DNA of 64,000 nt, from the NCBI RefSeq assembly GCF_002159455.1, contig NZ_NFIQ01000007.1, positions 1-64,000 of the forward strand. Reading direction: 5' to 3'. The notes below the pieces were generated by a model. That model did not search any database. It worked only from the letters and a program-made list of their open reading frames with translations, and had not been told where the DNA came from. Source of the stretch: Flavonifractor sp. An306. GTDB lineage: Bacteria > Bacillota > Clostridia > Oscillospirales > Oscillospiraceae. Below are positions 8,862-16,930 of this stretch, one piece after another (position 1 is the first letter of the stretch; every line of letters starts with the position of its first letter). The position numbers and the translations under genes are program-made.

Positions 8862-9493
8862 TGGTTTTCACCTCCATCTCCGAAGAAGATGGTTTTCCAG
8901 CCAGCGGTATAGAAGCGCCGCATCCTCTGGATATGCTCGACCGCCTGCTCCTTTGGCATATCGTGGATGACCACCTCAAATATGCCAGTATAAAAGGCGC
9001 TGGACAGCAGATGGCTTAGTTCCGGTGTGAGGCGGCCGCTGGAGATCGCATCATTTCCGGATGCCTGAATATATCGCATAGTGCATTGTGTATCCAGTTC
9101 CACAACACGATGAAGGAACTCCTGATATGTGCTGCTCTCCCCGCTGGTCAGGAGCAATTTGAACTCGTCAAAGTGGTCATAAATATAGTCTATAGAGGCC
9201 CAAAAGCCATGGTCTGAGAAAGAATACATTTGGCTGGTCTGCTCAGCCCCAGGCAACTGATTAAATTGCTCCAACGCTGATTGTATCAGGCCACAAAAAT
9301 CATCCATGGCAGGCTGCACAAGAGAGCGGTACAGGCTCTCTTTGTCCGGATATCGAATGTAGATTGCCCCTTTGCTGGAGCCAGCTTTTTCTGCTATCAC
9401 TCTCAGAGAGGCGTTCTCATATCCGTTTGTGAGAAATTCTTCTTTTGCACATTCCATGAGTTTTTCCGTCACACCTGCTATTCTTTTTGCCAA
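8858..9493 (-). CDS. TetR/AcrR-family transcriptional regulator
   Basis: 211 residues: N-terminal TetR helix-turn-helix (LMECAKEEFLTNGYENASLR, then VIAEKAGSSKGAIYIRYPDKESLY) and a ligand-binding helical C-terminal domain. Start is TTG with GAGGTGG four to five bases upstream. Cotranscribed with the KTR gene and followed by the ABC pair. A perfect AAAACC-ATC-GGTTTT palindrome lies directly upstream and is the likely autoregulatory operator. Whether it also controls the ABC operon is not shown by the sequence; that operon has a different palindrome. Confidence 0.85.
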   Translation of the reverse strand: MAKRIAGVTEKLMECAKEEFLTNGYENASLRVIAEKAGSSKGAIYIRYPDKESLYRSLVQPAMDDFCGLIQSALEQFNQLPGAEQTSQMYSFSDHGFWASIDYIYDHFDEFKLLLTSGESSTYQEFLHRVVELDTQCTMRYIQASGNDAISSGRLTPELSHLLSSAFYTGIFEVVIHDMPKEQAVEHIQRMRRFYTAGWKTIFFGDGGENQ

Positions 9494-9511
9494 GTGACCA
9501 CCTCATCAATC

Positions 9512-9526
9512 AAAACCATCGGTTTT
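9512..9526. promoter_or_regulatory. Putative TetR operator
   Basis: AAAACC-ATC-GGTTTT, a perfect six-base inverted repeat 18 bases before the TTG start of the tetR gene, overlapping the expected promoter. Confidence 0.5.
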
Positions 9527-9551
9527 AATATAGCACAAAAGAAACAAGCAG

Positions 9552-9977
9552 TCAATAGTCTCCGCTAACTATCTTATATCCACTCCGAAAGACGGTTTTT
9601 ATGTATGTCGGATGCTTGGGATCCACCTCCAGTTTCTGCCTCAGCCTCCAGATGATATTTTCCACAGAGTTCGTCCCATATAGTTGCTCCTCACCCCAAG
9701 CCGCTGTATAAAGCTGTTCCTTAGAAAACACCTGCCCAGGTGCACTGGCCATGCAGTAGAGCATGGCATATTCCCCATGGTTGAGTTGTACTTCTCTACC
9801 AGCCATGAGTACCCGGCGGTGCGCATGATGAATCTCCAGTTCCCCAATACGCAGCACATGCGAAACCAGCGGAATGACCTCGACCCTCCGCCCACTCCTG
9901 TCGCGCAAAGTATCTACAACTGCCCTGAATAGGCTGCCATCTGGGTCTGCGGCCCGAATGACAATGATTTCTTCCAC
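9552..9977 (-). CDS. OmpR/PhoB-type winged-helix regulator without receiver domain
   Basis: The last ~95 residues are a standard OmpR-type DNA-binding domain (EYAMLYCMASAPGQVFSKEQ, then VENIIWRLRQKLEVDPKHP and YIKTVFRSGYKI). The ~45 residues before it are too short for a phospho-receiver and carry no Asp pocket. Start is GTG with GGGAGG seven bases upstream. It follows the DtxR gene, with a strong terminator between them. It may respond to something other than a kinase, or be a truncated response regulator that kept its own ribosome site. Confidence 0.7.
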   Translation of the reverse strand: MEEIIVIRAADPDGSLFRAVVDTLRDRSGRRVEVIPLVSHVLRIGELEIHHAHRRVLMAGREVQLNHGEYAMLYCMASAPGQVFSKEQLYTAAWGEEQLYGTNSVENIIWRLRQKLEVDPKHPTYIKTVFRSGYKIVSGDY

Positions 9978-9994
9978 TATATTACCTCCCGACT

Positions 9995-10034
9995 GCAAAA
10001 GGAGGGAGCCGTACGCACGGATCCCTCCTTTTGC
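9995..10034. terminator. Strong terminator between DtxR and winged-helix genes
   Basis: A 13-base perfect stem (GCAAAAGGAGGGA with its complement), extended by an inner CCGT/ACGG stem; a T-rich flank exists in either direction. It lies just after the DtxR stop. Confidence 0.75.
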
Positions 10035-10039
10035 TGTGC

Positions 10040-10408
10040 TTATGACTCAGCCTCTACCGCTGCCTTTAGTCGTTGGAAACTCTCTTCACTGATGACATGC
10101 TCGATCCGGCAGGCATCTGCCTCAGCGGTTTTCGGGTCCACTCCGGCAGCAATCAGGCGCTGGGTAAAAAAGCGGTGCTTTTCATAAACCTGCTCCGCAA
10201 CTTCGCAACCCGCATCTGTTAAGTGCAGGAAATTGTCTTCGTCCATCAGCAAAAAGCCTCCCTCCCGCAGTGTTGCTACCGCATGGCATACGCTGGGTTT
10301 GGAAACTCCCAAGTGTCGGGCCACATCCACGGAGCGTACCACCCCTTTCTGCTTTTGGAGTACCAAGATAGCCTCCAGATAATCTTCACCAGATGCTCGG
10401 AGTCCCAT
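10040..10408 (-). CDS. DtxR/MntR-family metal-dependent regulator
   Basis: About 122 residues: N-terminal winged helix (SGEDYLEAILVLQKQKGVV, then VDVARHLGVSKPSVCHAV) followed by the metal-binding dimerisation part with EADACRIEHVISEES, including the Cys/Glu/His ligands typical of the family. No C-terminal SH3 domain, as in short MntR-like proteins. The start (MGLRASGEDY) has AGGGAGG upstream and follows the ABC 3' fragment by 11 bases, so it was the last gene of the ABC-ABC-DtxR operon now cut by the inserted element. Likely senses iron or manganese for the island. Confidence 0.85.
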   Translation of the reverse strand: MGLRASGEDYLEAILVLQKQKGVVRSVDVARHLGVSKPSVCHAVATLREGGFLLMDEDNFLHLTDAGCEVAEQVYEKHRFFTQRLIAAGVDPKTAEADACRIEHVISEESFQRLKAAVEAES

Positions 10409-10419
10409 GATGCCCCTCC

Positions 10420-10673
10420 CTACTGGATACGCCAACCCTCAGCCTGCTCCCGGATCTCAATGAACCGCCGGTACAGCCCACCCTGGACCATCAGCTCCTC
10501 ATGGGTGCCCCGCTGGACGATGCGGCCATCCTCCACCACCAGGATCTGGTCGGCGTTCCGGATGGTGGCCAGCCGGTGGGCAATGGTGAGGATCGTCTTC
10601 CCCCTGGTCAGGGCGGACAGGGCCTGCTGGATCAGGTGCTCGTTCTCCGGGTCCACGCTGGCTGTAGCCTCGT
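10420..10673 (-). pseudogene. 3' fragment of the interrupted ABC transporter gene
   Basis: Encodes the last ~84 residues of an ABC ATPase, beginning in Walker B at [15 protein letters not shown] and including the H-loop TIAHRL and the usual C-terminal tail. It joins in frame with the 5' part at 25653-27161 to give a protein of about 585 residues, the same length as its paralogues. A run-on frame into the inserted element offers an ATG at 10737 but it lacks Walker A and signature motifs, so no active ATPase can be made. Confidence 0.9.
10660..10673. other. Left attachment-site core of the 15-kb element
   Basis: GGCTGTAGCCTCGT, repeated exactly at 25653-25666. Bases to the left are ABC gene, bases to the right are element. 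Confidence 0.85.
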
Positions 10674-10761
10674 TCCCATTAGCACAACCGGCGCAAACCC
10701 GCATAAATACGGGACTTTTCAAAAAATCTAAAGACAATTAAACGGCTCTATAATCACACTA

Positions 10762-10806
10762 AGACGCTTTTTTCGTTAGTCTGCAACGAGAAAGGCGTCT
10801 TTTTTA
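10762..10806 (+). terminator. Terminator at the left end of the element
   Basis: AGACGC pairs with GCGTCT (inner CGTT/AACG stem), followed by six T on the plus strand. It shields the initiator operon from transcription entering from the left. Confidence 0.7.
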
Positions 10807-10833
10807 TTCCCAGAGCCGAAAGGAGGCGACGCC

Positions 10834-11982
10834 ATGTATTTCACATCCGGCAGCGACCGCGCCTTTGAAAGCCTCATGCAAGGCAAGCCCGGTTTCGACC
10901 ACTACGACAGCGGCGACGCCGGAGCGCCGGAGGATTGCGGCGACTGCCGTTTCTACCGTCCCGACTGGAAATACCAGTTTTGCATGTATGCAGAGTGTCC
11001 CTACCAGCCGGGCAAGCTCACCGCCCTTGACGCGGTTCTATTCCAAGTGAAAGGAGTTGACAACGAGATGGCAGTTTTTCGTGTGGAGAAAAACCGGGGC
11101 TACACGGTAATGAGTAACCACCACCTGCGAAACAAAGACCTGTCCCTGAAAGCCAAGGGGCTGCTTTCGCAAATGCTGTCCCTGCCGGAAAATTGGGACT
11201 ATACGCTGAAAGGCTTGTCCCTTATCAACCGGGAAAGCATCGACGCCATACGGACGGCGGTGTGGGAACTGGAAAAGGCCGGGTATATCACCCGCCAGCA
11301 GAACCGGGACGGCAAGGGCAAGATGGCCGACATGGTTTATACCATCTACGAACAGCCGCAGCCTCGGCCAGAGGCAGAGGATGAAGAACAGCCGGGATTG
11401 GAAAAACCGGTGTTGGAAAATCCAACATCGGATAATCCAACGTCGGAAAACCCGGTATCGGGAAATCCAATGCAAATAAATAAAGATATATCAAGTAAAG
11501 AAAAATCAATTACTGATCTATCAAGTACCCAATCCATTCCTATCCTTTCCCCAAACCCCTCTCCTGCGGAGGGCAAGGCGGTACAGCCGCCGGAACGGAA
11601 GCGAAAGGATGCGAATGAGGCATACCGGGTGTATGAGGAAATCATCAAGGACAATATCAGCTATGACATTCTGAAAGCCGATCTGCCCTATGACGGCGAC
11701 CGTCTGGACGAGATTGTAGACCTGATCCTTGAAACCGTCTGCACCCGGCGCAAGACCATCCGTGTTGCCGGTGACGACTATCCGGCGGAACTGGTGAAAT
11801 CCAAGTTTATGAAGCTGGACAGCGAACACATCCGTTTCGTGCTGGATTGCCTGAACAAGAACACCACGGAAATCCGAAACATCAAGCAGTATCTACGAGC
11901 GGCGCTGTTCAATGCCCCGTCCACGATTGGGAATTACTATTCTTCCCTTGTGGCCCATGATATGGCGACCGGGAAAATCTGA
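10834..11982 (+). CDS. Replication initiator / DUF6017-type winged-helix protein, possibly fused to a small Cys-rich ORF
   Basis: The frame encodes 382 residues. Residues 1-78 (with CGDCRFYRPDW and CMYAECPYQPG, two Cys pairs) look like the separate small protein usually found before this gene; GGAGG precedes its ATG. At residue 79 (11068) MAVFRVEKNRGYTVMSNHHL begins the initiator-like protein, with AAAGGAG 11 bases upstream, exactly where the paralogue at 1482 starts. The HTH region is followed by a Pro/Asn/Thr repeat linker and a helical C-terminal domain (EAYRVYEEIIKDNISYDIL). Either a true fusion or two genes whose stop has been lost; translation may start at both sites. Acts in element replication or its control. 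Confidence 0.75.
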   Translation: MYFTSGSDRAFESLMQGKPGFDHYDSGDAGAPEDCGDCRFYRPDWKYQFCMYAECPYQPGKLTALDAVLFQVKGVDNEMAVFRVEKNRGYTVMSNHHLRNKDLSLKAKGLLSQMLSLPENWDYTLKGLSLINRESIDAIRTAVWELEKAGYITRQQNRDGKGKMADMVYTIYEQPQPRPEAEDEEQPGLEKPVLENPTSDNPTSENPVSGNPMQINKDISSKEKSITDLSSTQSIPILSPNPSPAEGKAVQPPERKRKDANEAYRVYEEIIKDNISYDILKADLPYDGDRLDEIVDLILETVCTRRKTIRVAGDDYPAELVKSKFMKLDSEHIRFVLDCLNKNTTEIRNIKQYLRAALFNAPSTIGNYYSSLVAHDMATGKI

Positions 11983-11997
11983 AAGGAGGACGGCCCT

Positions 11998-12210
11998 ATG
12001 AAACAGGGTGCATTGATCTTTGACGAACAGGCAGACCGCTACGACATCCGCTTTGATCTGGCAGACTACTATGGCGGGCTGCACTGTGGAGAAACCTTTG
12101 ACGTGATGGTGGGCGGCAAATGGCGGCCCACCCGCATTGAAATGGCCGAGGACTGGTATCTGGTAGGCGTCCGCGCCGACGACCTTTCCGGCCTGCGGGT
12201 GCGGATTTAA
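11998..12210 (+). CDS. DUF5348 small protein
   Basis: 70 residues (MKQGALIFDEQADRYDIRFD onward, with LHCGETFDVMVGGKW). AAAGGAGG precedes the ATG and the gene follows the initiator stop by 15 bases. Proteins of this family accompany the initiator gene in clostridial conjugative transposons; the fold is a small beta-rich domain of unknown role. Confidence 0.75.
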   Translation: MKQGALIFDEQADRYDIRFDLADYYGGLHCGETFDVMVGGKWRPTRIEMAEDWYLVGVRADDLSGLRVRI

Positions 12211-12368
12211 GCCATCCCGCCGCCTGCCTGCTGGACTTCCAAAGACCTGCTAACAAAAGTCAAGTAGAAATTTCAGATTTGAGGGAGCGGCAAAAAGACA
12301 ACACAAAATCAAGCCGCTGAGCATCTCAAAATCGAAACGGCGGCCAACCAGATGGTATGACACGAAAA

Positions 12369-13577
12369 TTAGTTGTGCTCCAGAGAATCCAAGTAGGCTT
12401 TCACAGAGGCGTAGTAGATGCGCAGGAACTTGTTGGCGGATGCCATCATGTAGACACGGTATGGCTTGCCCTCAGAGCGTTTCTTGTTCATGAACTGGTA
12501 GACCGGCTCATCCATTGGAGCGCATTGCAGGAGGACGCCCATCACCAGAAAAAGTGTCCTGCGCAGGGAGGCAGATCCCCGCTTGGAAATGCTGCGGCTG
12601 CGGACATCTATTTGGCCGGATTGGTATGGCGGGGCGTCAATACCCGCAAAGGCCACCAGCGCTTTCTTGGAATGAAAACGGCGCACATCTCCAATTTCAG
12701 CTATGAGTTGGGGGCCGAGTGTGGGGCCAACACCAAACATCCCCATCACTACAGGATATTCTGGCAGAGAAGCTGCCAGAGACTGCATCTCCTGTTTGAG
12801 AGCAGCTAATGCGGCGGAAGTTGCCTGGAGTTGGGAAATGGCCTGTTCTACCAAAAGTTTTGCCGTCTTTGTTTTCGGCATGACACCGAAGCGTCCACAG
12901 GCGGAGACATAAATGTCCAGCGCCTTATCTTCACTGAAATTGTAGCTGTGCTTTCTGCACCACTTCTGGTACTTGGTGGTAAAGGCTTTCTTAGACAGGC
13001 CACAGACACATTCGCAATGCCAGAAAGCAGCTACAAAGTCCACCCACTTTTCGCTGCCATCGGCGCGGGGCGGACTGGTAAACAGGCGGTTTGCATCAGG
13101 AAAAGCGGTGTCCAGCAGGGAGATCAAGTTGTTTTTCAGCATGGTCTGTACTTTGGAATACTGTTGGTACTGACGGTAGCAGGTCTTCAGCATGAGCCGG
13201 GCATCTTCTTCCGGGACATATCTCGGAAGTGTGAGCCAGTGGTCAAGACCGTAGTTGGCCAGCTTCACGGCATCCTTCTTGTCGGTCTTGCCCCGTCTTA
13301 AACTGTTGTTCCCGTAGTCGTGCACCAGCATTGCATTGACTACAGAAACATAAAGCCCCGCGCCGTGGAGCAGCCAGGCCACCGGCGCATGGTAATTGCC
13401 CGTGGATTCCATCACCACACGGGTCTCACCGTCCAGGCTTTTGAGCAGCCTTGCCAGCTCACTCAGTTCACTGGCGGTGTGGCACACTTCAAAGGGTGAA
13501 ACCACTACTTCTCCAAAAGGCCGCATGACTGCAATCGTGCTCTTGCCCTTGGAAACATCGATGCCAACACAGTTCAT
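12369..13577 (-). CDS. IS110-family transposase (DEDD recombinase)
   Basis: 402 residues. N-terminal RuvC-like domain with the DEDD residues visible: D7 (GIDVSKGKS), E57 (ESTGNYH), D99 and D102 (TDKKDAVKLA). C-terminal Tnp_20 domain with FGVGPTLGPQLIAEIG and the serine in PPYQSGQ, the second catalytic centre of this family. IS110 proteins recombine DNA guided by a bridge RNA from the non-coding end. The gene looks intact and full length. Confidence 0.9.
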   Translation of the reverse strand: MNCVGIDVSKGKSTIAVMRPFGEVVVSPFEVCHTASELSELARLLKSLDGETRVVMESTGNYHAPVAWLLHGAGLYVSVVNAMLVHDYGNNSLRRGKTDKKDAVKLANYGLDHWLTLPRYVPEEDARLMLKTCYRQYQQYSKVQTMLKNNLISLLDTAFPDANRLFTSPPRADGSEKWVDFVAAFWHCECVCGLSKKAFTTKYQKWCRKHSYNFSEDKALDIYVSACGRFGVMPKTKTAKLLVEQAISQLQATSAALAALKQEMQSLAASLPEYPVVMGMFGVGPTLGPQLIAEIGDVRRFHSKKALVAFAGIDAPPYQSGQIDVRSRSISKRGSASLRRTLFLVMGVLLQCAPMDEPVYQFMNKKRSEGKPYRVYMMASANKFLRIYYASVKAYLDSLEHN

Positions 13578-13589
13578 TCACATTCCTCC

Positions 13590-13800
13590 AATACCAAGAA
13601 TCTGCAACCGGAAATCCATCTTTTCTCGTTGCCGATTCAATCTATTGGGTGACACGAACTCTCCGGTATCCGGTGGCTCAACCTGCTCAAATCGAACGCT
13701 GCAACAAGAGGATGGCTGACAGTCTTTCGAACGGACATAAAAGCCCAAGGAGGGATTGGTCAGCCAGTTGCTCCCCTTATTGTAGCTTAGGCACGAGATG
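13590..13800 (-). ncRNA. Candidate IS110 bridge RNA in the long non-coding end
   Basis: About 200 gene-free bases upstream of the transposase start, on the same strand. In IS110-group elements this is where the bridge RNA is encoded. Short stems are visible (for example CCGG-ATA-CCGG). The call rests on position and family knowledge; neither guide loop has been matched to its DNA target. Confidence 0.35.
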
Positions 13801-13804
13801 GAGA

Positions 13805-13831
13805 GAAAGCCGGACTGGCTGCCCGGCTTTC
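13805..13831. other. Hairpin before the PcfB gene
   Basis: GAAAGCCGG and CCGGCTTTC around an 8- to 9-base loop, about 35 bases before the pcfB start. No T-run follows. It probably belongs to the host element rather than to the IS. Confidence 0.4.
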
Positions 13832-13865
13832 CTGTCCAAATTTATTGTAATAGGAGGGATAGCAG

Positions 13866-14342
13866 TTGCAGGAAGAAGTAGACCAGAAAACCATAGCGTT
13901 AGCGGTGAAAACCGGGAAGCTGACCGGCCAAGTATTGCAGGCGGCCATGAAGAAATTTCTGGCCGCCCGGCAAAAGGGCAAAGCCAAGCCCCACCACGGC
14001 CACCAAAGCCTGCGGCAGCTCAAAAAGGACGGTTCGGCCCTCTCCAACATCGAAATCACCGACGCGAATATTGGCCTGTTCAAGCCCTGCGCCAAGAAAT
14101 ACGATATTGACTACACGCTGCGGAAAGACAGTTCCACCCACCCGCCGCGCTATATCGTGATTTTCAAGACCAAGCAGGCCGACAATCTGGAACAGGCGTT
14201 CAAGGAGTTCACGGCCAAGAAGTTAAGCCGGGAGGAACGGCCCTCAATCCGAAAGACCCTATCTGCCCTGAAACAAAAGGCTGCGGCCAAGACGCAGCAG
14301 CGGGCCAAGGAGAAAGTCAAGGAAAGGGGGCTGTCACTGTGA
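13866..14342 (+). CDS. PcfB family protein
   Basis: 158 residues; MQEEVDQKTIALAVKTGKLT at the N-terminus and a Lys/Gln-rich basic C-terminal tail match the PcfB family, relaxosome-associated proteins encoded just before the VirD4 coupling protein. Start is TTG with AGGAGGG about seven bases upstream. Overlaps the start of virD4 by four bases, so translation is coupled. Confidence 0.8.
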   Translation: MQEEVDQKTIALAVKTGKLTGQVLQAAMKKFLAARQKGKAKPHHGHQSLRQLKKDGSALSNIEITDANIGLFKPCAKKYDIDYTLRKDSSTHPPRYIVIFKTKQADNLEQAFKEFTAKKLSREERPSIRKTLSALKQKAAAKTQQRAKEKVKERGLSL

Positions 14343-15080
14343 AACCAGAAGTAAAAAAACTGATCCTGTCCAATCTCCCGTACCTGATTTTCGTTTACCT
14401 GTTCGGGAAGCTGGGGCAGGCATACCGGCTGGCGGCAGGCGTGGACTTGTCGGAAAAGCTGCTGCACTTCATGGACGGCTGTTCGGCGGCCTTTGCAAAC
14501 GCCGCCCCCAGCTTCCACCCTTTTGACCTGCTGATCGGCGTCGCCGGTGCCGCCGCCCTGCGGCTCATGGTGTACTGCAAAAGCAAGAACGCCAAGAAAT
14601 ACCGCAAGGGCGAGGAATACGGCAGCGCCCGTTGGGGGACGGCCAAAGATATTGCCCCGTACATCGACCCCAACTTTGACAACAACATTCTGCTGACGCA
14701 GACGGAACGGCTCACCATGAATAACCGGCCCAAAGACCCCAAAACCGCAAGGAATAAAAATGTTCTGGTAATCGGCGGTTCCGGCTCCGGCAAGACGAGA
14801 TTTTTCGTAAAACCCAACCTTATGCAATGCGTGTCCAAAGACTACCCAACCTCATTTGTGATAACCGATCCCAAGGGCAGCCTGATCGGTGAGGTGGGCC
14901 AGCTCCTTGTCCGCAGCGGCTACCGGGTAAAGGTGCTGAATACCATTAACTTTTCCAAGAGTATGCGGTATAACCCGTTCCGCTATATCCACAGCGAGAA
15001 AGACATTTTGAAGCTGGTAAACACGCTGATCTGCAACACCAAGGGCGAGGGCGAAAAAAGCGCCGAGGATTTTTGGGTCA
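14339..15080 (+). pseudogene. VirD4/TraG-type coupling protein, 3' part lost
   Basis: The first ~247 residues of a type IV secretion coupling ATPase: two N-terminal membrane segments, the YGSARWGTAKD motif and Walker A GGSGSGKT at residues 146-153, then FVITDPKGSL as an early conserved block. After GEKSAEDFWV the sequence GTGCGACTCG begins a group II intron. The second exon, with Walker B, is nowhere in the window because a deletion removed the rest of the intron and the downstream genes. Normal length would be near 600 residues. GTG start, coupled to pcfB. Confidence 0.85.
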
Positions 15081-15450
15081 GTGCGACTCGTTCGCAGGCG
15101 GTAAAAAGTCTGCGCACGGGCAACGGTTTTCCGTTGTTCGGAGAACTGATAGTTTGATAGGTGGAATGACGGGGTAACGCCCTGAAACGCCTACCCTTGA
15201 TGGGCGTGCATTAGCTGTAATGGCTTTTGTACGAAGCCCCATGACAAAGGCTGAGAGTAACCGTAACCACTGCCAAAAGTGGTCGAAAGTGGTCTGGCGG
15301 CAGACTGTGTTACCTATAGGCCGAGGGTCTATAAGATACCTATGGTTAGAATGTTCGCTTTGGCGGGCGGACTGACGAACCTGCGAATGTACAGGTCTAA
15401 AAGAAAACCACGCAGAAATGCGTGGGTGCGTTAAAGCGCAGTCGGTGTGG
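15081..15450 (+). mobile_element. 5' fragment of a group II intron
   Basis: Begins with GTGCGAC, the consensus 5' end of bacterial group II introns, exactly where the VirD4 homology stops. The following ~370 bases are rich in short stems (GGGGTAACGCCC; CCACTGCCAAAAGTGG) in the style of domain I. No reverse transcriptase, no domain V and no 3' splice site follow; the sequence switches to a response-regulator fragment near 15450. The intron can no longer splice. Confidence 0.75.
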
Positions 15451-15451
15451 T

Positions 15452-15508
15452 TTAGTATAAATTGACCCTATTCAAAAGGCGGTCATCTTCAACCACTAAA
15501 ATTCTCAT
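15452..15508 (-). pseudogene. N-terminal stub of a response regulator
   Basis: Minus-strand codons read MRILVVEDDRLLNRVNLY then stop. The first 13 residues are the canonical start of an OmpR-type receiver domain; the following ones come from the intron side of the junction. It marks the far end of the deletion that began in the group II intron. Confidence 0.65.
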
Positions 15509-16167
15509 TCGCTCACATCCTTTTCTTTATAGTGTACCAATCAAATGTCACAGAAACCTCACGATGAAGTGCTTTTTTGGAATTTCTTTTATCTTATCTT
15601 TTGTGGACAGGAACGACAAGCTATCATTCTGAAATTTTGAAATGTCACAAACTTGTGAGATTTCAAGGGGGGAATTTTGTCAAAACCTGTTTCCCTGCGA
15701 GATTTCTGCGAGAATTGGGCCTTAAAATAATATCAAAATAAAGATACCCCAATTTCTGCCGGACGACGGCAAAGAAAAAAAGCCGTCGTACAGCAGCCCT
15801 TTTCCTGCGCCTAACTAAAGCATGGCGGCTTTGAATAAATCAAGGCCGCCGTATTCTGTGCCATTACAAAGAACAATACCCTGACGTTGGCAGGATCGGC
15901 GGCCCACGGAGGGAGCCGCCATGAAGCAAAGAGCGTTTCGACAGAATACAACGGGGTATGCGCTATCAAAAAAAATCCGTCCCCATCTACGGGGAAAAGC
16001 GCCTGCCAATATGTATTATACCATGTAAATCAACTGCATATCGCTTCCGTTTTCGCCCGGTGGGTCTGCAACCTACCGGGCGAAATTTGTTGTTTCCTGC
16101 GGTTATTCGGTGCGGGCCGGGGCCGCCACATTGCTGCCAGTGAAAGGAGTGGTATCAGCAGCTTTTA
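15509..16167. other. Gene-free leader region upstream of sigma module 1
   Basis: Contains the former response-regulator promoter region, with two AAATGTCACA sequences (about 15543 and 15649) that may be regulator sites; an ACGACGGC/GCCGTCGT hairpin at 15763-15789; a possible 35-codon leader ORF at 15921-16028 (ATG after GGAGGGAGCCGCC); and the conserved hairpin 16051-16085. The stretch from 15763 on resembles 22002-22328. Confidence 0.5.
16051..16085 (+). promoter_or_regulatory. Conserved leader hairpin of sigma module 1
   Basis: TTTCGCCCGGTGGGT pairs with ACCTACCGGGCGAAA around a five-base loop. The same hairpin with some substitutions inside the stem occurs before sigma module 2 (22294-22328), which argues for an RNA structure under selection. 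Confidence 0.55.
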
Positions 16168-16200
16168 CTTCTCACTCTCCCGCAGATCGGGGGTGAGAAG
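16168..16200 (+). promoter_or_regulatory. Hairpin sequestering the ribosome site of sigma gene 1
   Basis: CTTCTCAC (16168-16175) pairs with GTGAGAAG (16193-16200), with an inner CCCG/CGGG. The GGGGGTGAG ribosome site is inside the stem and the ATG follows at 16201, so translation should be low unless the stem is opened. Confidence 0.55.
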
Positions 16201-16635
16201 ATGAAAGAATACACTCCTAATTATGTGGAACGCTGTCAACTCGACCATTACTGCAAGCTGGTTCTGTACCATGAAGCCGTTGATTATTTGCGGGAAATGC
16301 AGCGATACCGTAACCGACAAACATCCTTAGAAGATATTTCCCCGGCGCAATGGGACAAGCTCTGTACACTGGATGAATACCCCAGCGATAGTTTTATGTT
16401 CTCGGCCTTTGGCTATGACCTGCATATCCGGGACGAGCTGGTGGCCGGAGCCTTTGCCAGCCTGCCGGAGCAGGAGCAGCAGATTTTAATTCTGCGTTTT
16501 GTCGCGGCTATGGCGGACGGCGAGATCGGCGGCCTTGTGGGGATGTCCCGCAGCGCCGTCCAGCGCCACCGCACAAAGACTTTGAACGAACTGCGGCACA
16601 GATTGGGGGACAGCGGAGGGAGGAACGCGAAATGA
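16201..16635 (+). CDS. Sigma-70-like regulator of the element (copy 1)
   Basis: 144 residues. The C-terminal part is a sigma region 4-like helix-turn-helix (ASLPEQEQQILILRFVAAMA, then DGEIGGLVGMSRSAVQRHR), and the N-terminal part (YCKLVLYHEAVDYLREMQRY) is conserved in copy 2 at 22483-22914. These proteins control element genes such as recombinase or transfer genes. Overlaps the following HTH gene by four bases (ATGA). Upstream hairpin covers its ribosome site. Confidence 0.8.
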   Translation: MKEYTPNYVERCQLDHYCKLVLYHEAVDYLREMQRYRNRQTSLEDISPAQWDKLCTLDEYPSDSFMFSAFGYDLHIRDELVAGAFASLPEQEQQILILRFVAAMADGEIGGLVGMSRSAVQRHRTKTLNELRHRLGDSGGRNAK

Positions 16636-16871
16636 AGCAGCCCACATTCCACGGCAGGGTGCTTCTGCCCCTGTCAGTCTTTGCAGAGGCCCGCGCTGGT
16701 GATCCGCTGGCAATGGAGCGCATCTTGCGGTACTACGACGGCTACATAAACAAGCTGTGTACCCGGACGCTCTACGAGCTGGACGGGACGCCTCATGTGC
16801 GGTTGGACGAGTACATGAAACACCGCTTGCAAAACAAGCTGATCCGGGCCATCCTAAAGGACAGCCTATGA
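16632..16871 (+). CDS. Helix-turn-helix protein of the sigma module (copy 1)
   Basis: 79 residues (MKQPTFHGRVLLPLSVFAEA onward, with ILRYYDGYINKLCTRTLYE). Belongs to the small HTH-domain proteins paired with the sigma-like gene in conjugative transposons; paralogous to 22919-23158. Start overlaps the sigma stop, so the two products are made together. A terminator follows. Confidence 0.75.
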   Translation: MKQPTFHGRVLLPLSVFAEARAGDPLAMERILRYYDGYINKLCTRTLYELDGTPHVRLDEYMKHRLQNKLIRAILKDSL

Positions 16872-16872
16872 G

Positions 16873-16920
16873 AAAACGCCGGGCGCAGGGCCAGCAGGCC
16901 GCCGCGTCCGGCGCTTTCTT
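16873..16920 (+). terminator. Terminator of sigma module 1
   Basis: CGCCGG (16877-16882) pairs with CCGGCG (16908-16913), followed by CTTTCTT, directly after the HTH stop. Confidence 0.6.
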
Positions 16921-16930
16921 ATGGGTTGTT

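Larger units (their letters stand above)
12250..13800 (-). mobile_element. IS110-family insertion sequence (ends approximate)
   Basis: A single transposase gene with non-coding flanks, lying between DUF5348 and PcfB, which are normally close neighbours in this element type. No terminal inverted repeats were seen, as expected for IS110. The exact ends cannot be fixed without an empty-site sequence, so the limits are estimates. Confidence 0.6.

Noticed and set aside
15887-16204. Plus-strand frame of 105 codons in the sigma leader
   Set aside because: Reads through conserved hairpins, and the reading frame is not kept between the two leader copies.
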